Positions 17,036-24,939 of a DNA stretch of 64,000 nucleotides are shown here, in pieces. The DNA lies in assembly GCA_963789005.1 (NCBI GenBank), contig CAWBIZ010000005.1:1-64000 (forward strand), in the 5' to 3' direction. Numbering within the stretch: position 1 is the stretch's first letter; each line of letters opens with the position of its first letter. Position numbers and translations under genes: made by a program. The DNA is from DASSUW01 sp963789005. Its GTDB lineage: Bacteria > Actinomycetota > Thermoleophilia > Solirubrobacterales > Solirubrobacteraceae. The notes under the pieces were generated by a model that saw only the letters and a program-made list of their open reading frames with translations, did not search any database and was not told the origin of the DNA.

Positions 17036-20000
17036 CTACCGCTGAGACACCACCCGCACGCCGGCGACCCAGCCGCCCCATCCGTCGTCGGGCTTGCTGT
17101 CCTGCACGCGCAGGTAGACCGTCCGGCCCCCGCCGCGGAGGGCGTTCAGATCCAGCGAGTACTCCTGCCGGTTGGATAGGTCACGGATCTCGCGATTCTC
17201 GCGCAGCACCTCGGTCCACGTCGTCCCGTCCGTGGAGGCCGAGACGAGGAACTGGTTGCCCATGTCGAGCGTCAGCGTCCCGCCCGTGACCCCCGCGGGC
17301 AGCGTGAAGCGGTAGGTGAAGTGCGTGCCGTTGTCGGCGTACCGGCCGCCGTTGTTGAGCTGCGAGCCGTCCGCGTCGAACAGCCACGGCCGCTCTTCGT
17401 CGCTCCCGGCCGTGAACTCGATCGTGTCGCCGACGACCTGCAGCGTGCCCGCGGCGGACAGGTCCTCGCCGCCGATCGTCGCTCTTGCCTGCAACGCAAC
17501 CGAGCCCGGCTCGGCGGTCGCGGGCACCGCGACCGAGAACTCGACCGTCCGCGACTCGCCCGGAGCGAGCGCCCCGAGAGCGACCGAGGGAGGCGTGACC
17601 GCGAACCCGTCCGGCGCGGTCAGCCTCACCTCGCCCTCCACCGGCTCCTCGCCGTAGTTCGAGACGGTCACGGGCACGGTCGCGGTCTCGCCTGGCCCGG
17701 CGGCTGCGCCGCCTCCGATCGCCATCACGACCGGCGACGCGCTCACCGGCCGGTAGTCGAGCAGCTCGACCTCGGCGACCGCCGCCGGTCGCGCGAAGCG
17801 GATCCGGTAGGCGGTGTAGTCGCCGGTCGTCGAGAGCTTGAACGCCCGTGTCTGCGAGCGCCACGTGAAGCGCTCGCCGCGCCGCGAGTCGAGCGGCGTC
17901 CACGACTGACCGTCGTTCGAGCCCTCGACCACCCAGTCGCCCGGGTCGGCGCCCTCGGCCTTGCCTGACGTCAGCGTGTAGAAGCTCACGCGCTCGGGCG
18001 CCGCGAACTCCCACGCCGCCTCGGAGCCGGTCGCCTCGGTGCCCGACGTGTCGTCGAACAGCGGGCTGTCGGAGCCGCCGGTCAGGTCGGTCAGCGGCTC
18101 CGGCCGATCCTCGCCCTGGGTGATCGACGGCGGCGCGTCCGGTCGCCGGCTGCCCCACTTGGAGGGAGACGGGCCCATGACGAACTCGAGCCGCCCGCCG
18201 CGCGCCACGTCCTCGTGGCGCAGGTAGGCGTGCTCCCACGCCTTGCCGTTCAGCCGCAGCCCCTGCACGTAGACGTTGCGACGGCTGTTGGCGGGCGCCT
18301 CGACCACCAGCTCGCGCCCGTTCGCCAGCTTCACGGTCGCCTTCTTGAACAGCGGCGAGCCGACCGCGTAGTACGGGCTGCCGACCTGCAGCGGGTAGAA
18401 GCCGAGCGCGCTGAACAGGTGCCAGGCGGACGTCTCGCCGTTGTCCTCGTCACCGGCGTAGCCCTGCCCGATCTCCGAGCCGACGTACATGCGGCGCAGC
18501 GCCTCGCGCACCTTCTCCTGCGTCTTCCACGGCTGCCCGGCGTAGTCGTACATGTACGGGATGTGGTGGGAGACCTGGTTCGAGAAGCCCCACTGGCCCA
18601 TGCGCACGTCGCGCGCCTCGGTCATCTCGTGGATCACGCCGCCGTAGGAGCCGACGAACTTGGCGGTCTCCGGCGTGGCGAAGAACTCATCCAGCTTGGC
18701 CGCCAGCCGGTCGCGCCCGCCGTAGAGGGTGGCCAGGCCCTGGCCGTCGTGCGGCACGTGGAACGCGAAGTTCCAGCCGTTGGTCTCCGTGTAGTCGTGA
18801 TCGTGGCCCCAGACCCGCGGGTCGTACTCGTCCGGGGTCGACTTCCACGTGCCGTCGGACGCGCGCCCCTGGAAGAAGCGGATCGCCGGGTCGAACATGT
18901 TCACGTAGTTCTGCGAGCGGCTGCGGAAGTACTGCGCCTCCTCGCGGTAGCGGCGCCGCTCGGCCGCGCTCGACGCGCGGTCGTCGGCCAATAGCGCGGC
19001 CATGTTCGCGATCCCGAAGTCGTTGATCGCGCCCTCGAGGCCCCAGGAGACGCCCTCGGAGACGCGCGACGGCGTGTAGCCGAGGAAGATCGACTCGATC
19101 AGGCCCTTGCGGCCGACCTGGCTGTTGTACGGGTCGCCCGGCGGCGCCACGGTGGCGTTGCGCACCGCCGCGTCGTAGGCGTCGCGGACGTTGAAGCCCT
19201 GAATGCCCTTGACGTGGGCGTCGGCGAACGAGACGTCCGAGCTCGTGCCCGTCATCAGGTTCGCGTAGCCGGGAGAGGACCAGCGCGAGATCCAGCCGCC
19301 GTCGCGGTACTGCTGCACGAAGCCGTCGACCAGCTCGCCGGCGGTGCCCGCGTCGAACAGCGAGTAGGCCGACCACGCGGTCCGGTAGGTGTCCCAGAAC
19401 CCGTTGTTGACGTGGACCTTGCCGGGCCGGATCGGGGCGCCGGTCTGCGTCGGGGTGCTGGCCGGCGGCGTGCTCGAGGCCGTCGACTGCACGGCGTGCT
19501 CCCACCGCGGGCTGGCGGCCGTGCCGGTGTTCTCGTGGCCGGAGTTCGGATACAGCGAGAGCCGGTAGAGGTTCGAGTACAGCGTCGTCAGCTGGTCCTC
19601 GGTCGCGCCCTCGACCTCGATCACGCCGAGCTTGCGGTCCCACAGCTCTTGGGCGCGCGCGGACACGCTCTCGATCGTGTCGCTCGCCGACAGCTCGAGC
19701 TCGAGGTTGCGCTTGGCCTGCTCGGTACCGATCAGCGACGTCGCGATCCGCATGTTCACCGTGCGGGAGTCGAAGCGCGCGAAGCGCGCGCCGCTGCCGG
19801 TGATCGGGCGGTCGAAGGTGGCGTAGAAGAACATCCGCGTGGCCCCGTTGGAGAGCCCGCTGCGCGTCTCCGTCCAGCCGGTCAGGACGCCGTCGTCGGA
19901 CAGCTCCATGTCCCACCGGTTGTCGACGTTGTCGAACACCAGGCTGGACGAGTCGCCGGGGAACGTGAAGCGCATCAGCGCCGCGTGGTCGGTCGGCGCG

Positions 20001-21523
20001 ATCTCGGTCTTGATGCCGTTCTCGAACGTCACCGCGTAGCGATGCGGCGAGGCGACCTCGTTGGCGTGCCGGAACGGCAGTCGCCGCGCGGCGCGGTCCA
20101 GCGGCGGGTCGCCCTCGGCCGCCGACGGCATGACCTGGAAGGTCTGGCGGTCGCCCATCCACGGGCTCGGCTGGTGGCTGAGCGAGAACGCCTCGAGCGC
20201 CGGCAGGTTCTCCGGCGTGTTGTCGAACTGGTACTCGTAGAGCCAGCTCAGCGTCCCGGCGTTGGTGACCGGGACCCAGAAGTTGAAGCCGTGCGGGACG
20301 GCGGTCGCCGGGATGTTGTTGCCGCGCGAGAAGCGCGAGCTGGAGTTCGTGCCGCGCGTGGTCACGACCCAGTCCGAGGGCTTCGAGCGCTCCCGCGGCT
20401 CGGGGCTGCCGTCGATCGTGACGTCGTCGACCCAGCCCTGGAAGTCGGCGGGCCCGTCGGGGTTGTCGTAGGCGACGAGGATGCGGTCGACGGTCTTGCC
20501 GGCCGCCACGGCGCCGATCTGCGAGCGCTTGAGGTTCCACTGGTTCGTGTAGAGGCTCTTCGAGCGACCCTGGCCGGCCGGGCTGAGCTCCTCGCCGTGC
20601 TGGTCCTCGGCGCCCAGGTTCGACAGGTACGTGCCGTCGGTGAACGCGAGGTCGACGGCGGCGTAGGTGCTCGGGTACGACAGGTCGTCGGTGATGAAGC
20701 GCGGGTAGATCAGGTACGAGAGCTCGGTCTCGCGGTTCACCTGCACGTCGACGTCGAAGACCTTGTTGTACGAGTAGCCGCGCCCCTCGGCGGTGTGCTG
20801 CCCGGCGTACTCGAGCGCCTTCAGGCCGGTCCAGCCGGCGCCCGCCTTGGCGTTGTAGCCGCCGCGCGGGCCGGCCCCGGCGATCGTGCGCATGTCCGAC
20901 GGCGGCGGGGGAGTGGTGTCGCCGTTGGAGAGCTCGATCTCGGCCAGCTGCACGATGTTCGCGCCCGAGTTGCGGGTGATGTTCAGGCGGTAGTGGCGGT
21001 AGGCGGTGGTGTTGGCGAAGCGGTACTCGCGCTTCTGGAAGCGCTCGGCGAAGACCTGGTCGGTCTGGGTGTCGAGCGTCGTCCACGTCTGGCCGTCGTT
21101 CGAGCCCTGGAGCGTCCAGTCGCGCGGGTCGCGCTCGGCGGCGTCGTTCGCCGACGTGAGCGCGTAGTGCACGACGGCGACCGGCTCGGCGAGCTCGAGC
21201 TCGACCCAGCCGGTGGTGGCGAACACCAGCCACTTGGTCTCGGCCGAGCCGTCGACGAGGTTCTCCTTCACCTCGCCGCCATTCGTGTTCTCGCCGCTCG
21301 CCCGCACCGCGACCACGCGGTCGGTGACGTTGCCGGGGATCCCGGAGCGCCGCGGGCCGCTGACCCCCGAGGACCGCTCGGCGGTGTTCGTCCACGCCGG
21401 CTGGGGATCGCCGGGCTCGAACGACGACGAGAAGTCGTCGGCCGGGGCGGCGTGCGCGGCCGTGGCGAGCGCCAATGTCGCGAGGACCGTCAGCGGTCCG
21501 AGAATCCGGCTGATCGCTTGCAT
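17036..21523 (-). CDS. Secreted multidomain GH92 alpha-mannosidase
   Basis: Exported exo-alpha-mannosidase of 1495 residues. Order: signal peptide (to about 26, ...ATAAHA), discoidin/F5-8C-like domain (about 60-195), a beta-rich region, GH92 N-terminal beta-sandwich (about 440-700), GH92 (alpha/alpha)6 catalytic domain (about 700-1150), a second discoidin-like segment, an NEW3/CARDB-like domain, and a C-terminal beta module. Probable catalytic acid is Glu913 (YTETNGWNF) and base pair Asp1025/Asp1027 (GDEDNGETSAWHLF); spacing matches the Bacteroides enzyme as I recall it. VIHEMTE (His965-Glu966) aligns with the motif linked to alpha-1,2 specificity. A good Shine-Dalgarno (GGGGGAG) precedes the ATG at 21523, which is preferred over upstream in-frame starts. 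Expression is likely under the palindrome at 21539. Confidence 0.93.
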   Translation of the reverse strand: MQAISRILGPLTVLATLALATAAHAAPADDFSSSFEPGDPQPAWTNTAERSSGVSGPRRSGIPGNVTDRVVAVRASGENTNGGEVKENLVDGSAETKWLVFATTGWVELELAEPVAVVHYALTSANDAAERDPRDWTLQGSNDGQTWTTLDTQTDQVFAERFQKREYRFANTTAYRHYRLNITRNSGANIVQLAEIELSNGDTTPPPPSDMRTIAGAGPRGGYNAKAGAGWTGLKALEYAGQHTAEGRGYSYNKVFDVDVQVNRETELSYLIYPRFITDDLSYPSTYAAVDLAFTDGTYLSNLGAEDQHGEELSPAGQGRSKSLYTNQWNLKRSQIGAVAAGKTVDRILVAYDNPDGPADFQGWVDDVTIDGSPEPRERSKPSDWVVTTRGTNSSSRFSRGNNIPATAVPHGFNFWVPVTNAGTLSWLYEYQFDNTPENLPALEAFSLSHQPSPWMGDRQTFQVMPSAAEGDPPLDRAARRLPFRHANEVASPHRYAVTFENGIKTEIAPTDHAALMRFTFPGDSSSLVFDNVDNRWDMELSDDGVLTGWTETRSGLSNGATRMFFYATFDRPITGSGARFARFDSRTVNMRIATSLIGTEQAKRNLELELSASDTIESVSARAQELWDRKLGVIEVEGATEDQLTTLYSNLYRLSLYPNSGHENTGTAASPRWEHAVQSTASSTPPASTPTQTGAPIRPGKVHVNNGFWDTYRTAWSAYSLFDAGTAGELVDGFVQQYRDGGWISRWSSPGYANLMTGTSSDVSFADAHVKGIQGFNVRDAYDAAVRNATVAPPGDPYNSQVGRKGLIESIFLGYTPSRVSEGVSWGLEGAINDFGIANMAALLADDRASSAAERRRYREEAQYFRSRSQNYVNMFDPAIRFFQGRASDGTWKSTPDEYDPRVWGHDHDYTETNGWNFAFHVPHDGQGLATLYGGRDRLAAKLDEFFATPETAKFVGSYGGVIHEMTEARDVRMGQWGFSNQVSHHIPYMYDYAGQPWKTQEKVREALRRMYVGSEIGQGYAGDEDNGETSAWHLFSALGFYPLQVGSPYYAVGSPLFKKATVKLANGRELVVEAPANSRRNVYVQGLRLNGKAWEHAYLRHEDVARGGRLEFVMGPSPSKWGSRRPDAPPSITQGEDRPEPLTDLTGGSDSPLFDDTSGTEATGSEAAWEFAAPERVSFYTLTSGKAEGADPGDWVVEGSNDGQSWTPLDSRRGERFTWRSQTRAFKLSTTGDYTAYRIRFARPAAVAEVELLDYRPVSASPVVMAIGGGAAAGPGETATVPVTVSNYGEEPVEGEVRLTAPDGFAVTPPSVALGALAPGESRTVEFSVAVPATAEPGSVALQARATIGGEDLSAAGTLQVVGDTIEFTAGSDEERPWLFDADGSQLNNGGRYADNGTHFTYRFTLPAGVTGGTLTLDMGNQFLVSASTDGTTWTEVLRENREIRDLSNRQEYSLDLNALRGGGRTVYLRVQDSKPDDGWGGWVAGVRVVSQR

Positions 21524-21538
21524 GGCGCCTACTCCCCC

Positions 21539-21552
21539 TGACAACGTTGTCA
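21539..21552. promoter_or_regulatory. LacI-family-type operator upstream of GH92
   Basis: Perfect 14-bp palindrome TGACAACGTTGTCA, centred on ACGT, 16 bases before the GH92 start. Sites of this shape (ACAACGTTGT core) are typical for LacI-family regulators of glycosidase genes in actinobacteria. No LacI gene lies in this window, so the regulator would be encoded elsewhere. The site lies in the GH92/adenylate kinase intergenic region but close to the GH92 side. Confidence 0.75.
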
Positions 21553-21635
21553 TTCTGCGCCGCACGTACACGCGGCGCGCTACCGCCGTACCCGCACAGC
21601 CGATCGGCTCAAACCTCGGATATCGTCGCGCCGCG

Positions 21636-22199
21636 ATGGCCGCCGCCAAGAAGCTCGTCCTGCTCGGCCCGCCCGGCGCCGGGAAGGGCACCCAGGCGGG
21701 GCGGCTCAGCGAGGACCTCGGGCTCTTCTACCTCTCGACGGGCGACCAGCTGCGCCAGGAGCGCGACGCCGACACCGAGATCGGGCGGCGCGCCGGCGCG
21801 TTCATCGAGCTCGGTGAGCTCGTCCCGGACGAGATCGTCGTGGCGATGCTGGTCGGGCGGCTCGACGCGGAGAACGTCGACGGCTTCCTGCTGGACGGCT
21901 TCCCGCGCACCGTCGCCCAGGCGGAGGCGCTCGAGCAGGGCCTGACCGCACGCGGGCGCAAGCTCGACGCGGCCGTGCTGCTCGACGTGCCCGACGAGGA
22001 CGTCATCGGCCGGCTGGCCAGGCGTGGGCGCGAGGACGACAGCCCCGAGGTCGTCCGCGATCGCCTGCGCGTCTACCACGAGCGGACCGAGCCGCTGATC
22101 GGCTTCTACGGCGAGCGCGGGCTGCTCGAGCGCGTGGACGGCACGGGCGAGCCGGACGCGATCCAGGGCCGGCTGCGCGAGGCCGTGGACGGCCGCTGA
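21636..22199 (+). CDS. adk: Adenylate kinase, short-lid form
   Basis: 187-residue adenylate kinase (ATP + AMP = 2 ADP). P-loop GPPGAGKGTQ at residues 10-19, AMP-site motif DGFPRTVAQAEAL, and lid region RLARRGREDDSPEVVRDRL, the short zinc-free type found in actinobacteria. The gene is not in a secY/ribosomal-protein cluster as adk usually is, so it may be an extra copy or a relocated one. It is divergent from GH92 and upstream of aldose epimerase; the relation to them is unclear. Confidence 0.92.
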   Translation: MAAAKKLVLLGPPGAGKGTQAGRLSEDLGLFYLSTGDQLRQERDADTEIGRRAGAFIELGELVPDEIVVAMLVGRLDAENVDGFLLDGFPRTVAQAEALEQGLTARGRKLDAAVLLDVPDEDVIGRLARRGREDDSPEVVRDRLRVYHERTEPLIGFYGERGLLERVDGTGEPDAIQGRLREAVDGR

Positions 22200-22240
22200 C
22201 AGCGTGTAACGGCGCACGCGCACCCGCGACTGGTGCGAGC

Positions 22241-23200
22241 ATGAGCATCCTCGACGCCTTGCACCCCGCCATCCACCACGACGCGATCGAGGGCTTCGAG
22301 GCGGTGACGCTCGCCGCCGGAGAGCTCGAGGCTGCCTTCGTGCCGTCGCTCGGCATGGTCGGCGCGTCGCTTCGCCACGGCGGCGAGGAGCTGCTCGACC
22401 GCGTCGACGGGCTCGCGGCGTATCGCGACGCGGGAACCGTGATGGGCGTGCCGTTCCTGCACCCATGGGCCAACCGGCTCGCCGGCGACGAGTACGAGCT
22501 GCACGGCCGCCGCGTGCGCCTGCCGGCCGGCCCGCCGCGCCACGACGACGAGCAGGGCCTGCCGATCCACGGCCTCGTCGCGGGGCACCCCGGATGGTCG
22601 GTGCTCGGCCTGCACGCCGACGCGCGGAGCGCTCGGCTCGCCGCCCGGCTCGACTTCGCCGCCGATCCGGCGCTGCGCGCCGCGTTCCCGTTCGCGCACG
22701 ACGTCGTCGTCGAGGTCACGCTCACGCCGCAGGCGCTGCGGATCGCCACGACCGTGATCCCGACCGGCGGCGCGCCGGTGCCGATCGCCTTCGGCTACCA
22801 CCCGTACCTGCGCCTGCCGGGCATCGACCGCTCGCGCTGGGAGCTGGGCTTCCCGCCGCGACGCCGGCTCGAGCTCGACGCCCGCAAGCTCCCCACGGGT
22901 GCCGTCGAGCCGCGTCCCGGCGAGCGGTTCGTGCTCGGGGACCGCGTGTTCGACGACAGCTTCGACGAGATCGCCGACGGCGCCGTGTTCACGCTCGCGG
23001 GCGGCGGCCGCGAGCTCGCCGTGACGCATCACGCCGGCTATCCGGTGGCCCAGGTCTTCTCGCCTCCGGGCTCGCCGTTCGTGTGCCTGGAGCCGATGAC
23101 CGCGCCGACGAACGCCCTGCGCACCGGGAGCGGCCTGCGCCGCGCGATCCCCGGTCGGCCCTACACGGCCCGCTTCTCGATTCGCGTAAGCAGTGTCTAG
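22241..23200 (+). CDS. Aldose 1-epimerase (galactose mutarotase-like)
   Basis: 319-residue mutarotase-fold protein that interconverts alpha and beta anomers of aldoses. Conserved motifs: HPWANRLAG near residue 73, catalytic His in FGYHPYLRLPG near residue 187, and catalytic Glu in CLEPMTAPTNAL near residue 286. No signal peptide, so it acts in the cytoplasm on imported sugars; together with GH92 it suggests mannose or glucose use. The stop overlaps the convergent 78-residue zinc protein gene by four bases. Confidence 0.9.
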   Translation: MSILDALHPAIHHDAIEGFEAVTLAAGELEAAFVPSLGMVGASLRHGGEELLDRVDGLAAYRDAGTVMGVPFLHPWANRLAGDEYELHGRRVRLPAGPPRHDDEQGLPIHGLVAGHPGWSVLGLHADARSARLAARLDFAADPALRAAFPFAHDVVVEVTLTPQALRIATTVIPTGGAPVPIAFGYHPYLRLPGIDRSRWELGFPPRRRLELDARKLPTGAVEPRPGERFVLGDRVFDDSFDEIADGAVFTLAGGGRELAVTHHAGYPVAQVFSPPGSPFVCLEPMTAPTNALRTGSGLRRAIPGRPYTARFSIRVSSV

Positions 23201-23433
23201 GCGCGCCGGTAGTCGCGGAACGCCTGCAGCAGGGCGCTCACGTCCTGCCGGTCCGCGAGCTGCTGGCTCGACGAGGTGAGACGGATCGTCGTCCGCATCT
23301 GGTCGAGGTACGCGCGGCACCCCTCGCATTCGTCGAGGTGCGCGTCGAACCGCGTCCGTTCGGACTCGGGGAGCGCGTCCTCGAAGTAGTCGGTGACGAG
23401 CTCCACGAGCTCCTGGCACGTGAGCCCTGCCAT
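23197..23433 (-). CDS. Zinc-binding anti-sigma-like protein (ZAS motif), second copy
   Basis: 78 residues with the anti-sigma zinc motif H-x3-C-x2-C (AHLDECEGC) and an additional upstream Cys (LTCQELVELV). It lacks a membrane helix. The sequence closely resembles the 85-residue protein at 23961-24218: both share the pattern CQE-VELVTDY, then HL-C-GC, then DQxRTTI. It probably binds a sigma factor of the ECF class. It lies 30 bases beyond the DUF gene in the same direction, so it may be the last gene of the sigma operon. Confidence 0.82.
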   Translation of the reverse strand: MAGLTCQELVELVTDYFEDALPESERTRFDAHLDECEGCRAYLDQMRTTIRLTSSSQQLADRQDVSALLQAFRDYRRA

Positions 23434-23463
23434 GTCACCCAGTGTGCCCGTGAGCCTCGGGCG

Positions 23464-23964
23464 TTACGCCAGGCGCTCGACGAGCCACTCGGACTGCCGC
23501 GCTCGCTCGGCGTAGTAGCCGTCGATGCCGGCGATCTCCTCGGCGGCGCGGGCGGCCATGAAGCCCAGCAGCGCGGGGCCTTCTGGGATCGAGCCCTCGA
23601 GCGCGGCCTCCCAGCCCTCCGGCAGCGCGGCGCCGCGCACGAGCTCGATCCCGCGCTCGGCGCACATCCGCGTGTACTCGTCCCGCAGCGCGTCGTCCCA
23701 GGCCTCGATCCGCCGCAGCAGGCGGCCGCGCGGGGCGACCACCTTCGTCGGCTCCTCGACGACCGTTCCCTCGAGCTCGATCTCGTACAGCGCCCGCCCG
23801 GCCCAGTACGGCAGGTCGGCGTCACGGCAGGCGTGGATCCCCATGTGGCACGGCTCGACCGTGGCGTCGACCCACGCGCCCGGACCGCCGCCGTCGGGCA
23901 GCGGCCAGCGGAAGCGGGTGAACGTGCTCGTCCCGTCCGGCCGCAGCCACTTGTAGGCGATCAC
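23464..23964 (-). CDS. Conserved hypothetical protein in ECF sigma operon
   Basis: 166-residue soluble protein of unknown function. It begins with YKWLRPDGTSTF, then has GIHACRDADLPYW and an ALYEIELEGTVVEE-like strand ending KVVAPRGRLLRRI, a pattern I associate with an uncharacterised domain found in bacterial and phage proteins that often starts with such a 'lifted-from-context' beta fold. I do not assign a function. The GTG start overlaps the upstream anti-sigma stop, so it is co-translated with the sigma/anti-sigma pair, which suggests a role in sensing or output of that system. Confidence 0.7.
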   Translation of the reverse strand: MIAYKWLRPDGTSTFTRFRWPLPDGGGPGAWVDATVEPCHMGIHACRDADLPYWAGRALYEIELEGTVVEEPTKVVAPRGRLLRRIEAWDDALRDEYTRMCAERGIELVRGAALPEGWEAALEGSIPEGPALLGFMAARAAEEIAGIDGYYAERARQSEWLVERLA

Positions 23965-24218
23965 GAGCGCTTCCAGTCGCGGAACGCGGCCAGCAGCTTC
24001 TCGCGCGTCTCGGGCGGGACGTCCTCCTCCTCGATCCGGCCGACGCTGGCGATCGTGGTGCGGATCTGGTCGACGTACCAGATGCAGCCGTCGCAGAAGT
24101 TCAGGTGCTGCTCGAACAGCGCGGTCCGGTCGGCCGGGAGCGTGCGCTCGACGTAGTCGGTCACCAGCTCGACGACCTCCTGGCAGCTGACGTGCTCGGT
24201 GCTCGCGTGCTCAGCCAT
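23961..24218 (-). CDS. Zinc-binding anti-sigma factor (ZAS family)
   Basis: 85-residue soluble anti-sigma factor with the H-x3-C-x2-C motif (EQHLNFCDGC) and an upstream Cys (VSCQEVVELV). By analogy with RsrA/RshA-type proteins it would hold the ECF sigma factor inactive until the zinc-thiol centre is oxidised. The gene overlaps the sigma gene by eight bases (24211-24218), the standard arrangement for a cognate pair. Confidence 0.87.
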   Translation of the reverse strand: MAEHASTEHVSCQEVVELVTDYVERTLPADRTALFEQHLNFCDGCIWYVDQIRTTIASVGRIEEEDVPPETREKLLAAFRDWKRS

Positions 24219-24861
24219 TGAGGTGCTCCTCGAGCGCGGCGCGGACCTGCGAGCGGGCGCGGTGCAGGAGCACGCGCTGGTTGCCGTCGGAGATCTCCAG
24301 CAGCTCGCAGACCTCCTCCGGCCCGCAGCCCTGGACGTCGCGCATCGCGATCACGGTGCGCTGGGCGGGCGGCAGGCCCTCGATCGCGGTCAGCACCACC
24401 TGCAACGTCTCGCGCCGGTCGAGCGCGTCCTCCGGCAGCGACCGCCAGTCCGCCGGGTACGCCCACCAGTGGCCCGGAAACGGATCGCGGGGTCCCCGGA
24501 AGCGCTCGGCCTCGACCGCGGCGTCCTCGCCCTCAGGTGCGAGCGAGGCCATCGGCACGCTGCGCGCCTCGCGCGTGCCGCGGGTCTTGGCGATGTTGAC
24601 GAGGATCCGCATGATCCACGTCGTCAGCGAGGAGCGACCCTCGAAGCGGTCGAGCCCGTTGAGGACCCCGAGCCACGCCTCCTGCACGACCTCCTCGGCC
24701 ACCGCCCGCGTGCGCACGTAGTTCTGCGCGACCGCGAGCATCGTGCGGTAGTGGCGCTGCACGAGCGCCTCGAACGCGCGCTCGTCGCCGGCGCGCAGGC
24801 GCGCGAGGAGGTCGAGCTCCTCGGCGGTCGGCCTGTGCTCTCGGACGGCGGCTTGCTGCAC
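24211..24861 (-). CDS. ECF-type RNA polymerase sigma-70 factor
   Basis: 216-residue extracytoplasmic-function sigma factor. Region 2 (about 25-95): FEALVQRHYRTMLAVAQNYV, AEEVVQEAWLGVLNGLDRFEG, and the promoter-melting region TTWIMRILVNIAKTR. Region 4 (about 155-210): IEGLPPAQRTVIAMRDVQG, then EVCELLEISDGNQRVLLHRAR. It lacks extra C-terminal domains. The genes downstream encode its likely anti-sigma partner, a conserved protein and a second zinc protein. Autoregulation is suggested by a GGAACC box upstream. Confidence 0.93.
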   Translation of the reverse strand: MQQAAVREHRPTAEELDLLARLRAGDERAFEALVQRHYRTMLAVAQNYVRTRAVAEEVVQEAWLGVLNGLDRFEGRSSLTTWIMRILVNIAKTRGTREARSVPMASLAPEGEDAAVEAERFRGPRDPFPGHWWAYPADWRSLPEDALDRRETLQVVLTAIEGLPPAQRTVIAMRDVQGCGPEEVCELLEISDGNQRVLLHRARSQVRAALEEHLNG

Positions 24862-24939
24862 CCGGCGCCGAACCTATCCGCGGCGAGGGCGGCTGTCCAG
24901 GTTCCGTAACGGGCGGGCGGTTCGAGCGACTGTCCGGCC
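24862..24939. promoter_or_regulatory. Divergent sigma/GH15 promoter region with possible ECF -35 box
   Basis: 78-base divergent region. On the minus strand, GGAACC at 24905-24900 is a typical ECF -35 element; about 17-20 bases downstream lies GGATAGG, a possible -10 region, ahead of the sigma start at 24861. This would make the sigma operon self-activating. The assignment is by eye only. Confidence 0.35.

Noticed and set aside
18575..18577. Gln983 of GH92 as loss of the catalytic acid (predicting a mannose-phosphate uncapping enzyme)
   Set aside because: Spacing to the base Asp pair is wrong for the acid; the acid aligns with Glu913 in YTETNGWNF, which is intact. Gln983 is a substitution in a different conserved motif.
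17036..21691. GH92 start at 21691, upstream inside adenylate kinase
   Set aside because: The ATG at 21523 has a good Shine-Dalgarno and begins a clear signal peptide, and the operator lies just upstream.
21213..22199. Extended adenylate kinase starting at 21213
   Set aside because: The N-terminal extension lies antisense to GH92; the ATG at 21636 gives the standard N-terminus just before the P-loop.
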